64,000 bases of DNA, taken from the NCBI RefSeq assembly GCF_024494575.1, contig NZ_JANHDO010000001.1, positions 496,001 through 560,000 of the forward strand, read 5' to 3'. The DNA comes from Halorubrum salinum. Lineage in GTDB: Archaea; Halobacteriota; Halobacteria; Halobacteriales; Haloferacaceae. The position numbers were made by a program, and so were the translations under genes. Every line of letters begins with the position of its first letter. Position 1 is the stretch's first letter. Below, in pieces: positions 9,405-18,303 of this stretch. A model generated the notes under the pieces. That model searched no databases and was not told the origin of the DNA. It worked only from the letters and a program-made list of their open reading frames with translations.

Positions 9405-9512
9405 ACGGCGCGCGTGACGGATTCGACGACTGCGATCCGTCGGTTGCGACGCGGTATCGATCGTCACGTCGGGACGATCTGTCTCTGCGTCTCCTCACTC
9501 CTACTTGCGTCC

Positions 9513-9524
9513 CGAACGTGTTCG
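9513..9524. promoter_or_regulatory. Denitrification-type palindrome, site C (nosZ)
   Basis: CGAACGTGTTCG located 8-10 bp upstream of a TATA-like cctatcgta (9532-9540). The same palindrome-to-TATA spacing is seen at site A. The nosZ ATG is about 98 nt downstream, so the nosZ mRNA should have an untranslated leader of roughly 55 nt. Confidence 0.75.
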
Positions 9525-9621
9525 CGCGCTTCCTATCGTATCGCAAGCCGCTGGACCAGCTATATGGGTGACCCAGCAACCGCCAACTGTCGCGAGAACA
9601 CGCCACTCGCGGAGACCACCT

Positions 9622-11541
9622 ATGTCACAGGACACACGACGGTCCACGGACGCGGGAGAATCGGACGGCCAGCCGACCGGCGACGACGGCTTCGACTCGA
9701 TGCTCCCCGGACTCCGCCGGCGAGACTTCATGAAGGCCGGCGCCGCGATCGGCGGGCTGAGCGGGCTCGCGGGCTGTACCAGCCTACTGAGCGACGAGAA
9801 CACTGTCGACGGGGCAGCGTCGGCTAGCGGGGTCGACAACTCCGTCCCGCCGGGCGAACACGATGAGTACTACGCGTTCCTCAGTGGGGGCCAGCAGGGC
9901 GACGTGCGGGTGTACGGCCTCCCGTCGATGCGCGAACTCATCCGCATCCCGGTGTTCAACCGGGACGCCAGCCAGGGCTACGGCCACGACGACGAGAGCC
10001 AGCAGATGCTCGAAGAGTCTGGCGGATACACCTGGGGCGACACGCACCACCCGCGGATCAGCCAGACCGACGGGGACTACGACGGCCGGTTCGCGTACGT
10101 CAACGACAAGGCGAACGGCCGGATGGCTCGCATCGACCTGACGTACTTCGAGACGGACGCCATCGTTGACATCCCGAACCAGCAGGGGACTCACGGTGCC
10201 TGCGCGCAGTTGCCGGACACCGATCTGATATTCGGCGTCGGAGAGTTCCGAACGCCGATCCCCAACGACGGGAGCGGTGAACTCCACGACCCCGACTCGT
10301 ACGGCTCCGTCCTCGCCGCGATCAACCCCGAGTCGATGAACGTCGAGTGGGAGGTGCTCATCGACGGCAACATGGACAACGGCGACGGGAGCAAAGAGGG
10401 TCGGTACTTCTTCACGAGCGCGTACAACAGCGAGGAGGCCGCGACCGAATCGGGGATGACGCGCGCCGACCGCGACAACGTGAAGGCGTTCGACATCCCG
10501 CGGATCGAGGCCGCGGTCGAGGCCGGCGAGTACGAGACGATAAACGAGGTGCCGGTCGTCGACGGTCGGCAGGACAGCCCGCTCAACCAGGGCGACGAAC
10601 CGATCGTCCACTACATCCCGACGCCGAAGAGCCCGCACGGGGTCAGCGTCACGCCGGACAACGAGTACGTGATCGTCAGCGGGAAGCTCGACCCGACCGC
10701 GTCGGTCATCGACATCGACGCGATCGACGAGGTCGACGACCCGACGGACGCGATCGTCGGCCAGCCGAAGCTCGGTCTGGGACCGCTCCACACCGCCTAC
10801 GACGGGCGTGGCCACGCGTACACCACGCTGTTCATCGACTCGCAGGTCGTCAAGTGGGACATCGAGGAGGCAGTCGAGGCAGAGGCGCGCTCGGAGAGCC
10901 CGGTCATCGAGAAAATCGACGTGCACTACAACCCCGGCCACCTGATCGCCGCGGAGTCGTACACCGAAAACCCCGCGGGCGACTGGCTCATCTCCCTGAA
11001 CAAGCTGTCGAAAGACCGGTTCCTCCCGGTCGGGCCGCAACACCCGGAGAACGACCAGCTGATCTACATCGGCGACGACGAGTCGGGGATGGAGCTCGTG
11101 AAAGACTCGCCCGCACAGGCCGAGCCGCACGACGCGTCGATCTGCCACAAGTCGAAGCTCGATCCGGCGAAGACGTACGACCCCGACGACCTCGAACTCG
11201 ACTACACCGACGAGGGCGAGGAGACGATGGAGCGCGTCGAAGAGGACCGCGTCGAGATCGAGATGTACTCGACGCGGAACCACTACGGCTTCCAGGAGAT
11301 GACGGTTCAGGAGGGTGACACGGTCGAGATGCAGGTGACGAACATCGAGACCACGAGCGACATGCTCCACTCGGTGGCGATCCCCGAACACGACATCAAC
11401 ATGCGGGTCGCCCCCCAGGAGACGCGGAAGGCGACGTTCACCGTCGACGACCCCGGTGTCTACTGGATCTACTGCGCGCACTTCTGCAGCGCGCTGCACT
11501 TAGAGATGCGCTCGCGGCTGATCGTTGAACCGGAGGGATAA
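9622..11541 (+). CDS. nosZ: Nitrous-oxide reductase NosZ
   Basis: A 639-residue copper enzyme reducing N2O to N2, exported by Tat (RRRDFMKAG at 32-40, AGC following). The beta-propeller N-terminal part carries His-rich segments expected to hold the CuZ cluster (DTHHP, GPLHTAYDGRGH, PHGVSVTPDN, PHDASICH). The C-terminal cupredoxin domain has a complete CuA site: Cys618, Cys622, His626 and Met629 within YCAHFCSALHLEM, plus His in MLHSVAIPEH. Length is normal. The first downstream gene follows after three bases, so nosZ heads an operon with the NosB-like, nosD, nosF and nosY genes. Confidence 0.97.
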   Translation: MSQDTRRSTDAGESDGQPTGDDGFDSMLPGLRRRDFMKAGAAIGGLSGLAGCTSLLSDENTVDGAASASGVDNSVPPGEHDEYYAFLSGGQQGDVRVYGLPSMRELIRIPVFNRDASQGYGHDDESQQMLEESGGYTWGDTHHPRISQTDGDYDGRFAYVNDKANGRMARIDLTYFETDAIVDIPNQQGTHGACAQLPDTDLIFGVGEFRTPIPNDGSGELHDPDSYGSVLAAINPESMNVEWEVLIDGNMDNGDGSKEGRYFFTSAYNSEEAATESGMTRADRDNVKAFDIPRIEAAVEAGEYETINEVPVVDGRQDSPLNQGDEPIVHYIPTPKSPHGVSVTPDNEYVIVSGKLDPTASVIDIDAIDEVDDPTDAIVGQPKLGLGPLHTAYDGRGHAYTTLFIDSQVVKWDIEEAVEAEARSESPVIEKIDVHYNPGHLIAAESYTENPAGDWLISLNKLSKDRFLPVGPQHPENDQLIYIGDDESGMELVKDSPAQAEPHDASICHKSKLDPAKTYDPDDLELDYTDEGEETMERVEEDRVEIEMYSTRNHYGFQEMTVQEGDTVEMQVTNIETTSDMLHSVAIPEHDINMRVAPQETRKATFTVDDPGVYWIYCAHFCSALHLEMRSRLIVEPEG

Positions 11542-11544
11542 GCC

Positions 11545-12336
11545 ATGACATCGTCGCTCGCGCGGCTGGCCGAGATCCGACGCGCGCTCCCGCTCGCAGC
11601 GGCGGCGCTGCTCGTCGGCGCGCTGCTGGTTCCGGTGTGGCAGATCACGCTCACTGCGCCGCAGTATCCCAGTCAGGAACTGCTCATCGAACTGTACGCG
11701 TACCCGCGTCTGGGCGGCAACTTCGCCGAGGTACAGGGGCTCAACAAGTACGCCGGGTTCTACTACCCGGACCCGGTGTACGTCGACCCGAACTACGAGG
11801 TCCAAGAGGGGGCCATCCGCGTTCCGGAATGGCTGCTCGGACCGATCGTGTTCGTCGGCCTCGCGCTCACCGGGGCCTTCGTCGCGTTCGCGCCGACCGT
11901 CCGAAAGCTCAAGGCCGGACTCACGGCGCAGTTCGTCGGGACGATCGCCGTCTTCGTCGGCATGTTCGCGTTCATCCAGTACCGGCTCTACCAGGCCGGC
12001 CACGCGCTCGATCCGGACGCGCCGTTGCGCGGCATCGACGGGTTCACCCCGCCCCTCTTGGGTCCCTACGAGGTCGCAAACATCAGCGGCTTCGCGTGGT
12101 TCGGTCCCGGCGGGTACATGGCCGTCCTCGCCGCCGTGCTGCTCGCGGTCGCGTACCTCGCACGAGACACCGAGGCGACGGTCGCCGAACTCCCCGCGCT
12201 AGCCCGAGCGCTCCCGGGCGAGATCCGAGACGCGCTCGCGCGTCGCCGCGACGGCAGTCCCGGTTCGAACCGCGGCAGTGACGGCTCCGATCGGAAGCGT
12301 AGCGACGACCGCGACGGGGGGAGTCATGCCGGGTAG
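11545..12336 (+). CDS. NosB-like membrane protein of the nos operon
   Basis: A 263-residue protein with about four hydrophobic helices (near 14-32, 94-114, 128-146 and 188-208) and a charged, Ser/Arg-rich tail. The segment VPVWQITLTAPQYPSQELLI followed by GLNKYAGFYY resembles the small membrane protein encoded next to nosZ in clade II N2O reducers (NosB-type), recalled from memory. Its function is unproven; a role in maturation of NosZ or electron supply is possible. It begins three bases after nosZ and its end overlaps nosD by 11 bases, so it is firmly within the operon. Confidence 0.72.
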   Translation: MTSSLARLAEIRRALPLAAAALLVGALLVPVWQITLTAPQYPSQELLIELYAYPRLGGNFAEVQGLNKYAGFYYPDPVYVDPNYEVQEGAIRVPEWLLGPIVFVGLALTGAFVAFAPTVRKLKAGLTAQFVGTIAVFVGMFAFIQYRLYQAGHALDPDAPLRGIDGFTPPLLGPYEVANISGFAWFGPGGYMAVLAAVLLAVAYLARDTEATVAELPALARALPGEIRDALARRRDGSPGSNRGSDGSDRKRSDDRDGGSHAG

Positions 12337-13840
12337 CCGCGCCGAGACCGGCTTCCTCGCCGCGGCCTGTGTCGTCGCCGCGCTCGCGCTCGTGTTGCCG
12401 GTCGCCGCCGGGGCCGCAGACGCGAGCGCCTCCACCGCTGACGCCGGGCGTGCCGCGAACGGAACCGGCGCTGCCACCGGGTTCGACGTGCCTACCGACG
12501 TCGCGGCGACCGACGTGACCGCGCCCGGCCACGACGGCACCGCGACCGTCGACGGCGAGTCGTTCGAGTCCGCACAGGCCGCGATAGACGCCGCAGCGCC
12601 CGGCGAGACGGTCACTCTCGACGGACGGTTCGACGAGCGCGTCAACGCGAGCGTCGACGGCGTGCAGCTCGTCGCGGGCGCGGACGGGGCCGTGATCGAC
12701 GGCGGCGGCGAGGGACGCGTTCTGACCGTGAGCGGCGAGAACGTCACGGTCTCCGGGGTGTGGGTGCGCGGGTCCGGCAGCGACCTCGGTACGGAGGACG
12801 CCGGCGTGTTCATCGCGGGCGGCGACGCTCGGATCGAGTCGGTCAGGATCACAGACACCGCCTACGGGATCTGGATCGACGGGGTCGACGAGGCCGTCAT
12901 CGACGACGTGCGGATCGACGGCCGCGAGGAGGTCTACCCCGTGACCAACCGCGGCAACGGGATCCACCTCTACGAGACGAACGGCACCGTCGTCCGCGGC
13001 AGCGAAATCGCGAACGTTCGCGACGGGATCTACTTCCAGTGGGCGACCGAGGTGCTCGCCGCGAACAACACGATCCGGGACGCGCGGTACGGCGTCCACT
13101 ACATGTACTCGGACGACAACCGCCTCGTCGACAACGTCGCCGCCGATAACGGCGTCGGCTACGCGCTGATGGTGAGCGAGGGGCTCGACGTGCGGAACAA
13201 CGTCGCCTTACGTAACGGCGGTACGAGCGGCCACGGAATCATGGCGAAAGACATCGAGGAGTCGACGATCGCCGGCAACCATCTCGTCGCGAACCGGCAC
13301 GGCCTGTACCTGTACAACGCGCAGGACAACCGGGTCGTCGACAACCTGCTGTACCACAACGGGGTCGGGGTCCACAGCGCCGCCGAGAGCAACAACGCGG
13401 TCGTCGCCGGCAACAGCTTCGTCGCCAACGACCGCGCCGCACGGACCGCCCGCAACTCGCTCGCCGTCTGGAACGGGACCGACCGCGGCAACTACTGGTC
13501 CGGTGCGCGAGTCGCCGACCGCGACGGCGACGGGACGAGCGAGATCCGCCACCGCCCGATCGGACTCGTCGAGAACCTCGTAGACGCCCATCCGCAGGCG
13601 GCCGTCTTCGCCGACAGCCCGGCGTTCGAGGCGGTTCGGCTCGCCGAGAGTTCGTTCCCGGTGATCGAGTCGCCGGGTATCGTCGACCGCCGTCCCTTGG
13701 CCGAGCCGAACCACGACTGGCGCGTCTACGCCCCGGACGACGAGGCGGCCGAGCCGAGAGGTGGAGAGACGACTACGACGGCGAGCGACGACACCGACCG
13801 CGGCGGGAACCGAACCGCAGACACGGAGGGACACCAATGA
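12326..13840 (+). CDS. nosD: NosD copper-site maturation protein
   Basis: A 504-residue exported protein with a signal peptide (about residues 1-30, hydrophobic core AAACVVAALALVLPVAAGA). A right-handed beta-helix of PbH1/CASH repeats follows, with many N-x-I/V turns such as NGIHLYETNGTVVRGSE and NRHGLYLYNAQDNRVVDN. NosD acts with the NosF-NosY ABC complex in assembling the CuZ site of NosZ. The ATG at 12326 overlaps the upstream gene and is preceded by a purine-rich ggggg/gag element. The last four bases overlap nosF (ATGA). A Thr/Asp-rich C-terminal tail replaces the anchor sometimes seen elsewhere. Confidence 0.92.
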   Translation: MPGSRAETGFLAAACVVAALALVLPVAAGAADASASTADAGRAANGTGAATGFDVPTDVAATDVTAPGHDGTATVDGESFESAQAAIDAAAPGETVTLDGRFDERVNASVDGVQLVAGADGAVIDGGGEGRVLTVSGENVTVSGVWVRGSGSDLGTEDAGVFIAGGDARIESVRITDTAYGIWIDGVDEAVIDDVRIDGREEVYPVTNRGNGIHLYETNGTVVRGSEIANVRDGIYFQWATEVLAANNTIRDARYGVHYMYSDDNRLVDNVAADNGVGYALMVSEGLDVRNNVALRNGGTSGHGIMAKDIEESTIAGNHLVANRHGLYLYNAQDNRVVDNLLYHNGVGVHSAAESNNAVVAGNSFVANDRAARTARNSLAVWNGTDRGNYWSGARVADRDGDGTSEIRHRPIGLVENLVDAHPQAAVFADSPAFEAVRLAESSFPVIESPGIVDRRPLAEPNHDWRVYAPDDEAAEPRGGETTTTASDDTDRGGNRTADTEGHQ

Positions 13841-14628
13841 GGATCGACGCCACTGACGTTCACAAGACGTACGGGGACGTGACCGCTCTCGACGGCCTCT
13901 CGCTGTCGATCCCGAGCGGATCGACGTTCGGTGTCCTCGGCACCAACGGTGCCGGGAAGTCGACGCTGTTCCGGCTGCTCGTCGGCCACGATCGCCCCGA
14001 CGCCGGCACGGTCGCGGTCGGGGGCACCGACGTGACGGACGACGGCCGTCGGATCCGCGAGCTGGTCGGCTACCTCCCCGAACACGTCGGCTTCCCCGAC
14101 GGGCTCACCGGTCGCGAGGTGCTCGGTTTCCACTCGCGGGTCCGCGGGCTTCCCCGTGACGGCCGCGTCGCGGACGCGATCGACCGCGTCGGTCTCGCGC
14201 CGGAGGAGGCCGACCGCCGCGTCTCGGGGTACTCGAACGGGATGTGCCGGCGGCTCGGGCTGGCGTCGGTGCTGTTGCCCGACCCCGACGTGCTCGTCTT
14301 GGACGAGCCGACCGCCGGGCTCGACCCTCGCGGCGTCGACGAGTTCCACGCCATCATCGAGGAGGTCACGTCGTCGTCGGACGCGACGGTGGTTTTCTGC
14401 TCGCACGTCCTCCCTGAGGTTGAACGGCTCTGTGATCGCGCAGCGGTGCTCCACGAGGGCCGAGTTCACGCGGCCGGACCGATCGACGCACTCGCGGCCG
14501 ACGCTGCGGACGACGACACCGGCGCGGCGAACCGCGCAGACGACCGCCACCGCGGCGGTCTCCGCGCCGCGTTCCGCGCGGCCGTGACAGACGCGTCCGC
14601 CGATGAGCCGTCGGAGGTGGCACCATGA
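13837..14628 (+). CDS. nosF: NosF ABC-transporter ATPase
   Basis: A 263-residue ATPase with Walker A GTNGAGKST, signature SGYSNGMCRRLG, Walker B VLVLDEPTAG and H-loop CSHVLPEVERLC. It powers the NosFY transporter needed for NosZ copper-cluster assembly. Start and stop overlap nosD and nosY by ATGA, indicating coupled translation. The C-terminal ~35 residues form a charged extension after the ABC fold. Confidence 0.92.
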   Translation: MRIDATDVHKTYGDVTALDGLSLSIPSGSTFGVLGTNGAGKSTLFRLLVGHDRPDAGTVAVGGTDVTDDGRRIRELVGYLPEHVGFPDGLTGREVLGFHSRVRGLPRDGRVADAIDRVGLAPEEADRRVSGYSNGMCRRLGLASVLLPDPDVLVLDEPTAGLDPRGVDEFHAIIEEVTSSSDATVVFCSHVLPEVERLCDRAAVLHEGRVHAAGPIDALAADAADDDTGAANRADDRHRGGLRAAFRAAVTDASADEPSEVAP

Positions 14629-15599
14629 CGGGCCCCGTCGACCCCGACGAGAGGGCGTCGGACCGACGGACGCCGGACGAGCGAGAGTCTGCTCCCGACG
14701 AGACGGGGACGCGACCCGACGGCGGGCACGCCGGCGCGACGGTCGAGGCGTCGACGACGCCGGTGACGGCCGCGAACGCCGCGGCGGTCCGCGGTTCGGT
14801 TCGGCGGGTCCTGACGGTCGCCGTGACGGAGTACCGGCTCGCGGTCCGGAGCCGCTGGGCCCTCGCGCTGACCGGGCTGTTCGTCGTCTTCGGCGCGATG
14901 ATCCTGACCTTCAGCGGCTCCGCGCTCGGTCCCGACGGGGCCGGGCGGGTCGTGGCGTCACTGACGAGTCTCGCCGCCTACCTCGTCCCGCTCGCGGCGC
15001 TCGCGCTCGGCTACGACGCGGTCGTCGGACGCGAAGACGAGGGATGGCTCGCGGTCACGTTCTCGCTTCCCGTGCGCCGGAGCGAGGTCGTCGTCGGGAC
15101 GTACCTCGGGCGGCTGGCAGTGCTCGCTGGGGCGACGGTCCTCGGATTCGGGTTCAGCGGCGTCCTGATCGTCCGCGAGTTCGGGATCGGCGCGTGGTCC
15201 GCGTTTCTCGGGTTCCTCCTCGGCGCGGTCGCCGTGGGATCCGCGTTCCTCGCGGTCGCACTGCTTTTGTCGACGGTCGTCCGCGAGAAGACCCACGCGC
15301 TGGGCGCGGCGCTGCTGGTGTGGGTCTGGTTCGTCTTGATCCACGACCTGCTCGCGCTCGGATTGGTCGCCGCGTTCGAACTGCCGGACATCGCGCTCAC
15401 GGCCTTCGTGCTGTCGAACCCGGTGAGCGCGTTCCGCGTGCTCGTCTTGAGCGGGCTCGGCGCTGCGGCTGGCGGCGGCTTCACCGCCCTCCTCGTCGAC
15501 AGCGGGCTCTCGACCGCCTCTATCACGTTCGCGCTGATCGCGTGGTGTCTCGTCCCGGTCGCGGTCGCGGCGCGGTTTGTCCGTCGACGGCGGCTCTGA
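14625..15599 (+). CDS. nosY: NosY ABC-transporter permease
   Basis: A 324-residue permease of the ABC-2/NosY type. A long acidic, disordered-looking N-terminus (~55 residues) precedes six hydrophobic helices. EYRLAVRSRWALALTGLF and LGYDAVVGREDEGWLAVTFS are family-like. It partners NosF. It is the last gene of the operon; no nosL or other copper chaperone follows before the opposite-strand regulator. Confidence 0.9.
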   Translation: MTGPVDPDERASDRRTPDERESAPDETGTRPDGGHAGATVEASTTPVTAANAAAVRGSVRRVLTVAVTEYRLAVRSRWALALTGLFVVFGAMILTFSGSALGPDGAGRVVASLTSLAAYLVPLAALALGYDAVVGREDEGWLAVTFSLPVRRSEVVVGTYLGRLAVLAGATVLGFGFSGVLIVREFGIGAWSAFLGFLLGAVAVGSAFLAVALLLSTVVREKTHALGAALLVWVWFVLIHDLLALGLVAAFELPDIALTAFVLSNPVSAFRVLVLSGLGAAAGGGFTALLVDSGLSTASITFALIAWCLVPVAVAARFVRRRRL

Positions 15600-15636
15600 T
15601 TTTCCGGGTCGTTTCACTCGACCGGGTCGGGTCGCG

Positions 15637-16326
15637 TCACTGGACGCGATCGACGCCTTCGGGGCCGTCGTCGATCGATTCAAAGTCGACCGGGCGGCGC
15701 GGGAGGTCGTCGACGAACTCTCGGACGACGGTGCGCTCGACGCGCTGGAGCACTTCGCTACAGGTCGATTTGGCGATGCCGACGTGGTCGGCCACCTCGG
15801 TGAGCGTGCATTCTCGGGGGACGTCGTAGTAGCCGCGGTCGACCGCCTCGAAGAGGACTTCTCGCTGGCGCGCCGTGAGAGACCCGCCGGGGTTCACGCG
15901 CTGCTGGACGTAGTCGACCTCGAACTCCGCGCCGACGTCGCGGAGCGCGTCGCCGAACTTCGCCACGCGTTCGTGCGGGCCGGTGATGTCGACGCGGGCG
16001 ACGCCGTCACAGATCTCGACGGGCATCTCGATCGGGACGCCCGCTCGGCGCGCAACCGTCTGTAACAGCGGGACGAGTGCCGCTACTTGGAGCGTCAGCA
16101 TGCCGTCGTCCTCGGCCATCACCGAAACGTCAGTGATCGTGTCGTGTTCCTCGACCGCGTCGAGGATCGGGTCCACGTCGTCGGCGGTGACCCGAACCAG
16201 CGCGAACCCGCCCCCGTCGTCGGGCGTCGCGGTCAGCACCTGAAACCGCGCGTTCGGGAACTCGCGGGAGATGTCGCCGACCCACGGGCCGTCCGGGATG
16301 TCAACTCGGAGACGTGCCTGTGCCAT
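15637..16326 (-). CDS. Bat-type HTH transcriptional regulator
   Basis: A 229-residue regulator of the bacterio-opsin-activator family. The C-terminal HTH_10 domain spans about 150-205 (SLTARQREVLFEAVDRGYY, then TLTEVADHVGIAKSTCSEVL). The N-terminal half lacks a recognised ligand domain and has no cysteine cluster, arguing against direct Fe-S sensing. It lies between nosY and the heme-copper-oxidase-like gene, in the middle of the palindrome-bearing units, so it is a candidate local regulator, but nothing shows that it binds the palindrome. Its own upstream region lacks the palindrome. Confidence 0.85.
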   Translation of the reverse strand: MAQARLRVDIPDGPWVGDISREFPNARFQVLTATPDDGGGFALVRVTADDVDPILDAVEEHDTITDVSVMAEDDGMLTLQVAALVPLLQTVARRAGVPIEMPVEICDGVARVDITGPHERVAKFGDALRDVGAEFEVDYVQQRVNPGGSLTARQREVLFEAVDRGYYDVPRECTLTEVADHVGIAKSTCSEVLQRVERTVVREFVDDLPRRPVDFESIDDGPEGVDRVQ

Positions 16327-16412
16327 GGTACCGCTTCGTCGTCGCGGTGGAAGTACCTTCGGCTCCGCAGTTTCGTCGCTCGTTCTCGGCGATACACGGC
16401 ATCGAGCGGCCG

Positions 16413-17861
16413 TTATCCGTCCGACTCGCCGCGAAGCGCACCCGGTGCGTGCTCGACCACGACGCGCGCGACGTTTGCGACGAAGAGCGCGACACCGAGG
16501 GCGACGAGGACGAGTCCAGCGCGGACGACGAGACCGATCGACGTCGCGACGGGAACGCTCCCGACGCCCGCACCGCCTGCGATGTCCAGACCCCCAGCGA
16601 CACCCGCCTCACCGGCGACACCCACAACGACCAGCAGGGCTCCTGTGAGCGTACACCACAGGTCCGTCCTAGCGATCCGCGCGTCGTAGAGGTCGTCGAT
16701 CATCGGGACTTGTTCGAGTCCAACGCGGTCCGCGTACCGCTCCAGCCAGACGATGAACGGAACCACGTGGTACAGCGTTCCGACAACGACGAAGCCGACG
16801 AGGGCCGCGAACAGCGGCAGCCCCAGCGTCGGGTGGCCGAACCGGACCGCGGCTCCCGTCGCACTGTCGGTCCACGCGAGCGCGGCGCTCGTCGCCCAGG
16901 CGACCGCGGCGACGCCGACCACCGCGTACCGAGAGACCATCGGCGTCGTCGCTCCCGAGGCAGCGAGGACGCGTCGCAGCAGCACCGCGCCGGCCAACCC
17001 CGTTCCGAGCGCGACCGCGACACCACCGACGGTCGCGACGCCTTCGACGCCCGTCAGCCGTCCGCCAGCGAGGACGAGCACGCCGGTCGGCGCGGCGACC
17101 GACTCCAACTGCGTCGCGACTCGATCGACCGCGGTCGGCTGCTCTCGCGTGAACATCGGACCGAGCTGATAGAGCGCAGCGACGACGGTCGTGAGTACGC
17201 CGCCGAGTACCGCGAGCGTGACGTGCGCGTCCGCGACCGCGGACCGGGAGAGCCCGCCGGAGCCGACGACCCCGGCGACAGCGTCCGGCCACCCGAGCCC
17301 GGTCGCCGGAAACAGTCCGTACCGATAGTCGATCGCGAGGAGCCACCCGAGCGACGCCGCCAGCGCGAGGTAGCCGACCGCGGCCGCGAAGTGCCTCTCG
17401 GTGACGTCGAGCGGGCGCGCCCGCCACAGGGTTGCGAGCAGGTTCGCGGCGAACGCCCACACCCCGGCGAGCAGCACGGTCGCGAACGCGGCGGTCGCGG
17501 CGGGCCGTCCGATCCAGAGCAGGCCGGCGAAGCCGGCGACGCCCACCGCAGACAGCGTCAGATCCAACGACGCGAGGCGGTCGGAGTACAGCTCGACACC
17601 GGCCCACACCGGGACGAACTGCGTCATCGCGCCGAAGATGGTGATCCCGACCCATCCGGCAAACAGCAGGTGTGCGACCGCGACGCCGTCGAGTCCCGCC
17701 GCGAGGAACGACCCGCCGGTCGCCGCGAGCGACCCCGCGGTCGAGCCGACCCCAACGGCGGTCCCGAGAGCGAGGAACCCGAACCCGACGACGAAGTGTC
17801 GCAGCGGGATCGTCGTGGGGGGCGCTGCGTCCGTCGAGAGATCGCCTCGCAGATCCTCCAT
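16413..17861 (-). CDS. Heme-copper-oxidase subunit I-like membrane protein
   Basis: A 482-residue protein of about 12 transmembrane helices. Two related segments, AHLLFAGWVGITIFGAMTQF and AHVTLAVLGG (continuing to a Tyr-Gln-Leu-Gly-Pro), look like the helix pattern AHxxL-GW/G-xxxIxG-P found in short cbb3/NorB-like subunit I relatives. YHVVPFIVWLERYADR adds a further His. The usual dense set of copper-B histidines is not evident, so catalysis is uncertain. Possible roles are heme binding, quinol or NO handling, or assembly. The ATG at 17861 has a palindrome centred about 45 nt upstream and sits opposite a divergent DUF2249 gene. I do not know a characterised homologue. Confidence 0.65.
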   Translation of the reverse strand: MEDLRGDLSTDAAPPTTIPLRHFVVGFGFLALGTAVGVGSTAGSLAATGGSFLAAGLDGVAVAHLLFAGWVGITIFGAMTQFVPVWAGVELYSDRLASLDLTLSAVGVAGFAGLLWIGRPAATAAFATVLLAGVWAFAANLLATLWRARPLDVTERHFAAAVGYLALAASLGWLLAIDYRYGLFPATGLGWPDAVAGVVGSGGLSRSAVADAHVTLAVLGGVLTTVVAALYQLGPMFTREQPTAVDRVATQLESVAAPTGVLVLAGGRLTGVEGVATVGGVAVALGTGLAGAVLLRRVLAASGATTPMVSRYAVVGVAAVAWATSAALAWTDSATGAAVRFGHPTLGLPLFAALVGFVVVGTLYHVVPFIVWLERYADRVGLEQVPMIDDLYDARIARTDLWCTLTGALLVVVGVAGEAGVAGGLDIAGGAGVGSVPVATSIGLVVRAGLVLVALGVALFVANVARVVVEHAPGALRGESDG

Positions 17862-17899
17862 ACCGAACGGATCTCCCTCGACGCTCCTCAACCCGTCTC

Positions 17900-17911
17900 C
17901 GAACATATTCG
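17900..17911. promoter_or_regulatory. Denitrification-type palindrome, site D
   Basis: CGAACATATTCG, a perfect palindrome centred 44-45 nt upstream of the minus-strand ATG at 17861. It forms one half of a divergent promoter with site E. Confidence 0.7.
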
Positions 17912-17938
17912 CCTGCCCGGAGATTCGAGAGGGCCCGC

Positions 17939-17950
17939 TGAACATGTTCG
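17939..17950. promoter_or_regulatory. Denitrification-type palindrome, site E
   Basis: TGAACATGTTCG, whose inner ten bases GAACATGTTC are a perfect palindrome. It is centred about 45 nt upstream of the plus-strand ATG at 17989. This spacing is the main reason for choosing that ATG over in-frame ATGs at 17944 (inside the site) and 17968. Confidence 0.7.
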
Positions 17951-17988
17951 TCACAAGCGACCCGGTGATGGGACGCGTCGTCTCACAC

Positions 17989-18303
17989 ATGGGATCCGAA
18001 ACCGTCGATTCGACGGCGATCGAACGGGCGGTAGCCGAGCGGACGGACGCGCCGACCGGAGGTGAGACCGAGTCTCTCGACGTCCGCGAACTTGGACCGC
18101 CCGAACCGCTCCGGAAGACGCTAGAACGGATCGAGGCGCTCCCGGAGGAAGGGGTCTTGCTCCAGTACAACGACCGGTCCCCGAAGTTCCTCTTCCCGCG
18201 GCTCGACGAGCGGGGGTTCGCGTACGCCGCAGTCGAAACCGACGCGACAGACGCGGTCGTCACGGCGATTTGGCCCGACGGATCCGAGGGGGTGGAGTCG
18301 TGA
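17989..18303 (+). CDS. DUF2249 domain protein
   Basis: A 104-residue soluble protein, essentially one DUF2249 domain (LDVRELGPPEPLRKTLERI, LLQYNDRSPKFLFPRL), related to the N-terminal half of the cupin fusion at 8135. The family is widespread in denitrification and NO-related clusters, without an agreed function. Its stop overlaps the GTG start of the next gene (GTGA), so the two are translated together. Confidence 0.78.
   Translation: MGSETVDSTAIERAVAERTDAPTGGETESLDVRELGPPEPLRKTLERIEALPEEGVLLQYNDRSPKFLFPRLDERGFAYAAVETDATDAVVTAIWPDGSEGVES

Noticed and set aside
13010-13025. gcgaacgttcgcg palindrome resembling the regulon motif
   Set aside because: It lies inside nosD coding sequence, lacks the two-base spacer and has no nearby promoter.
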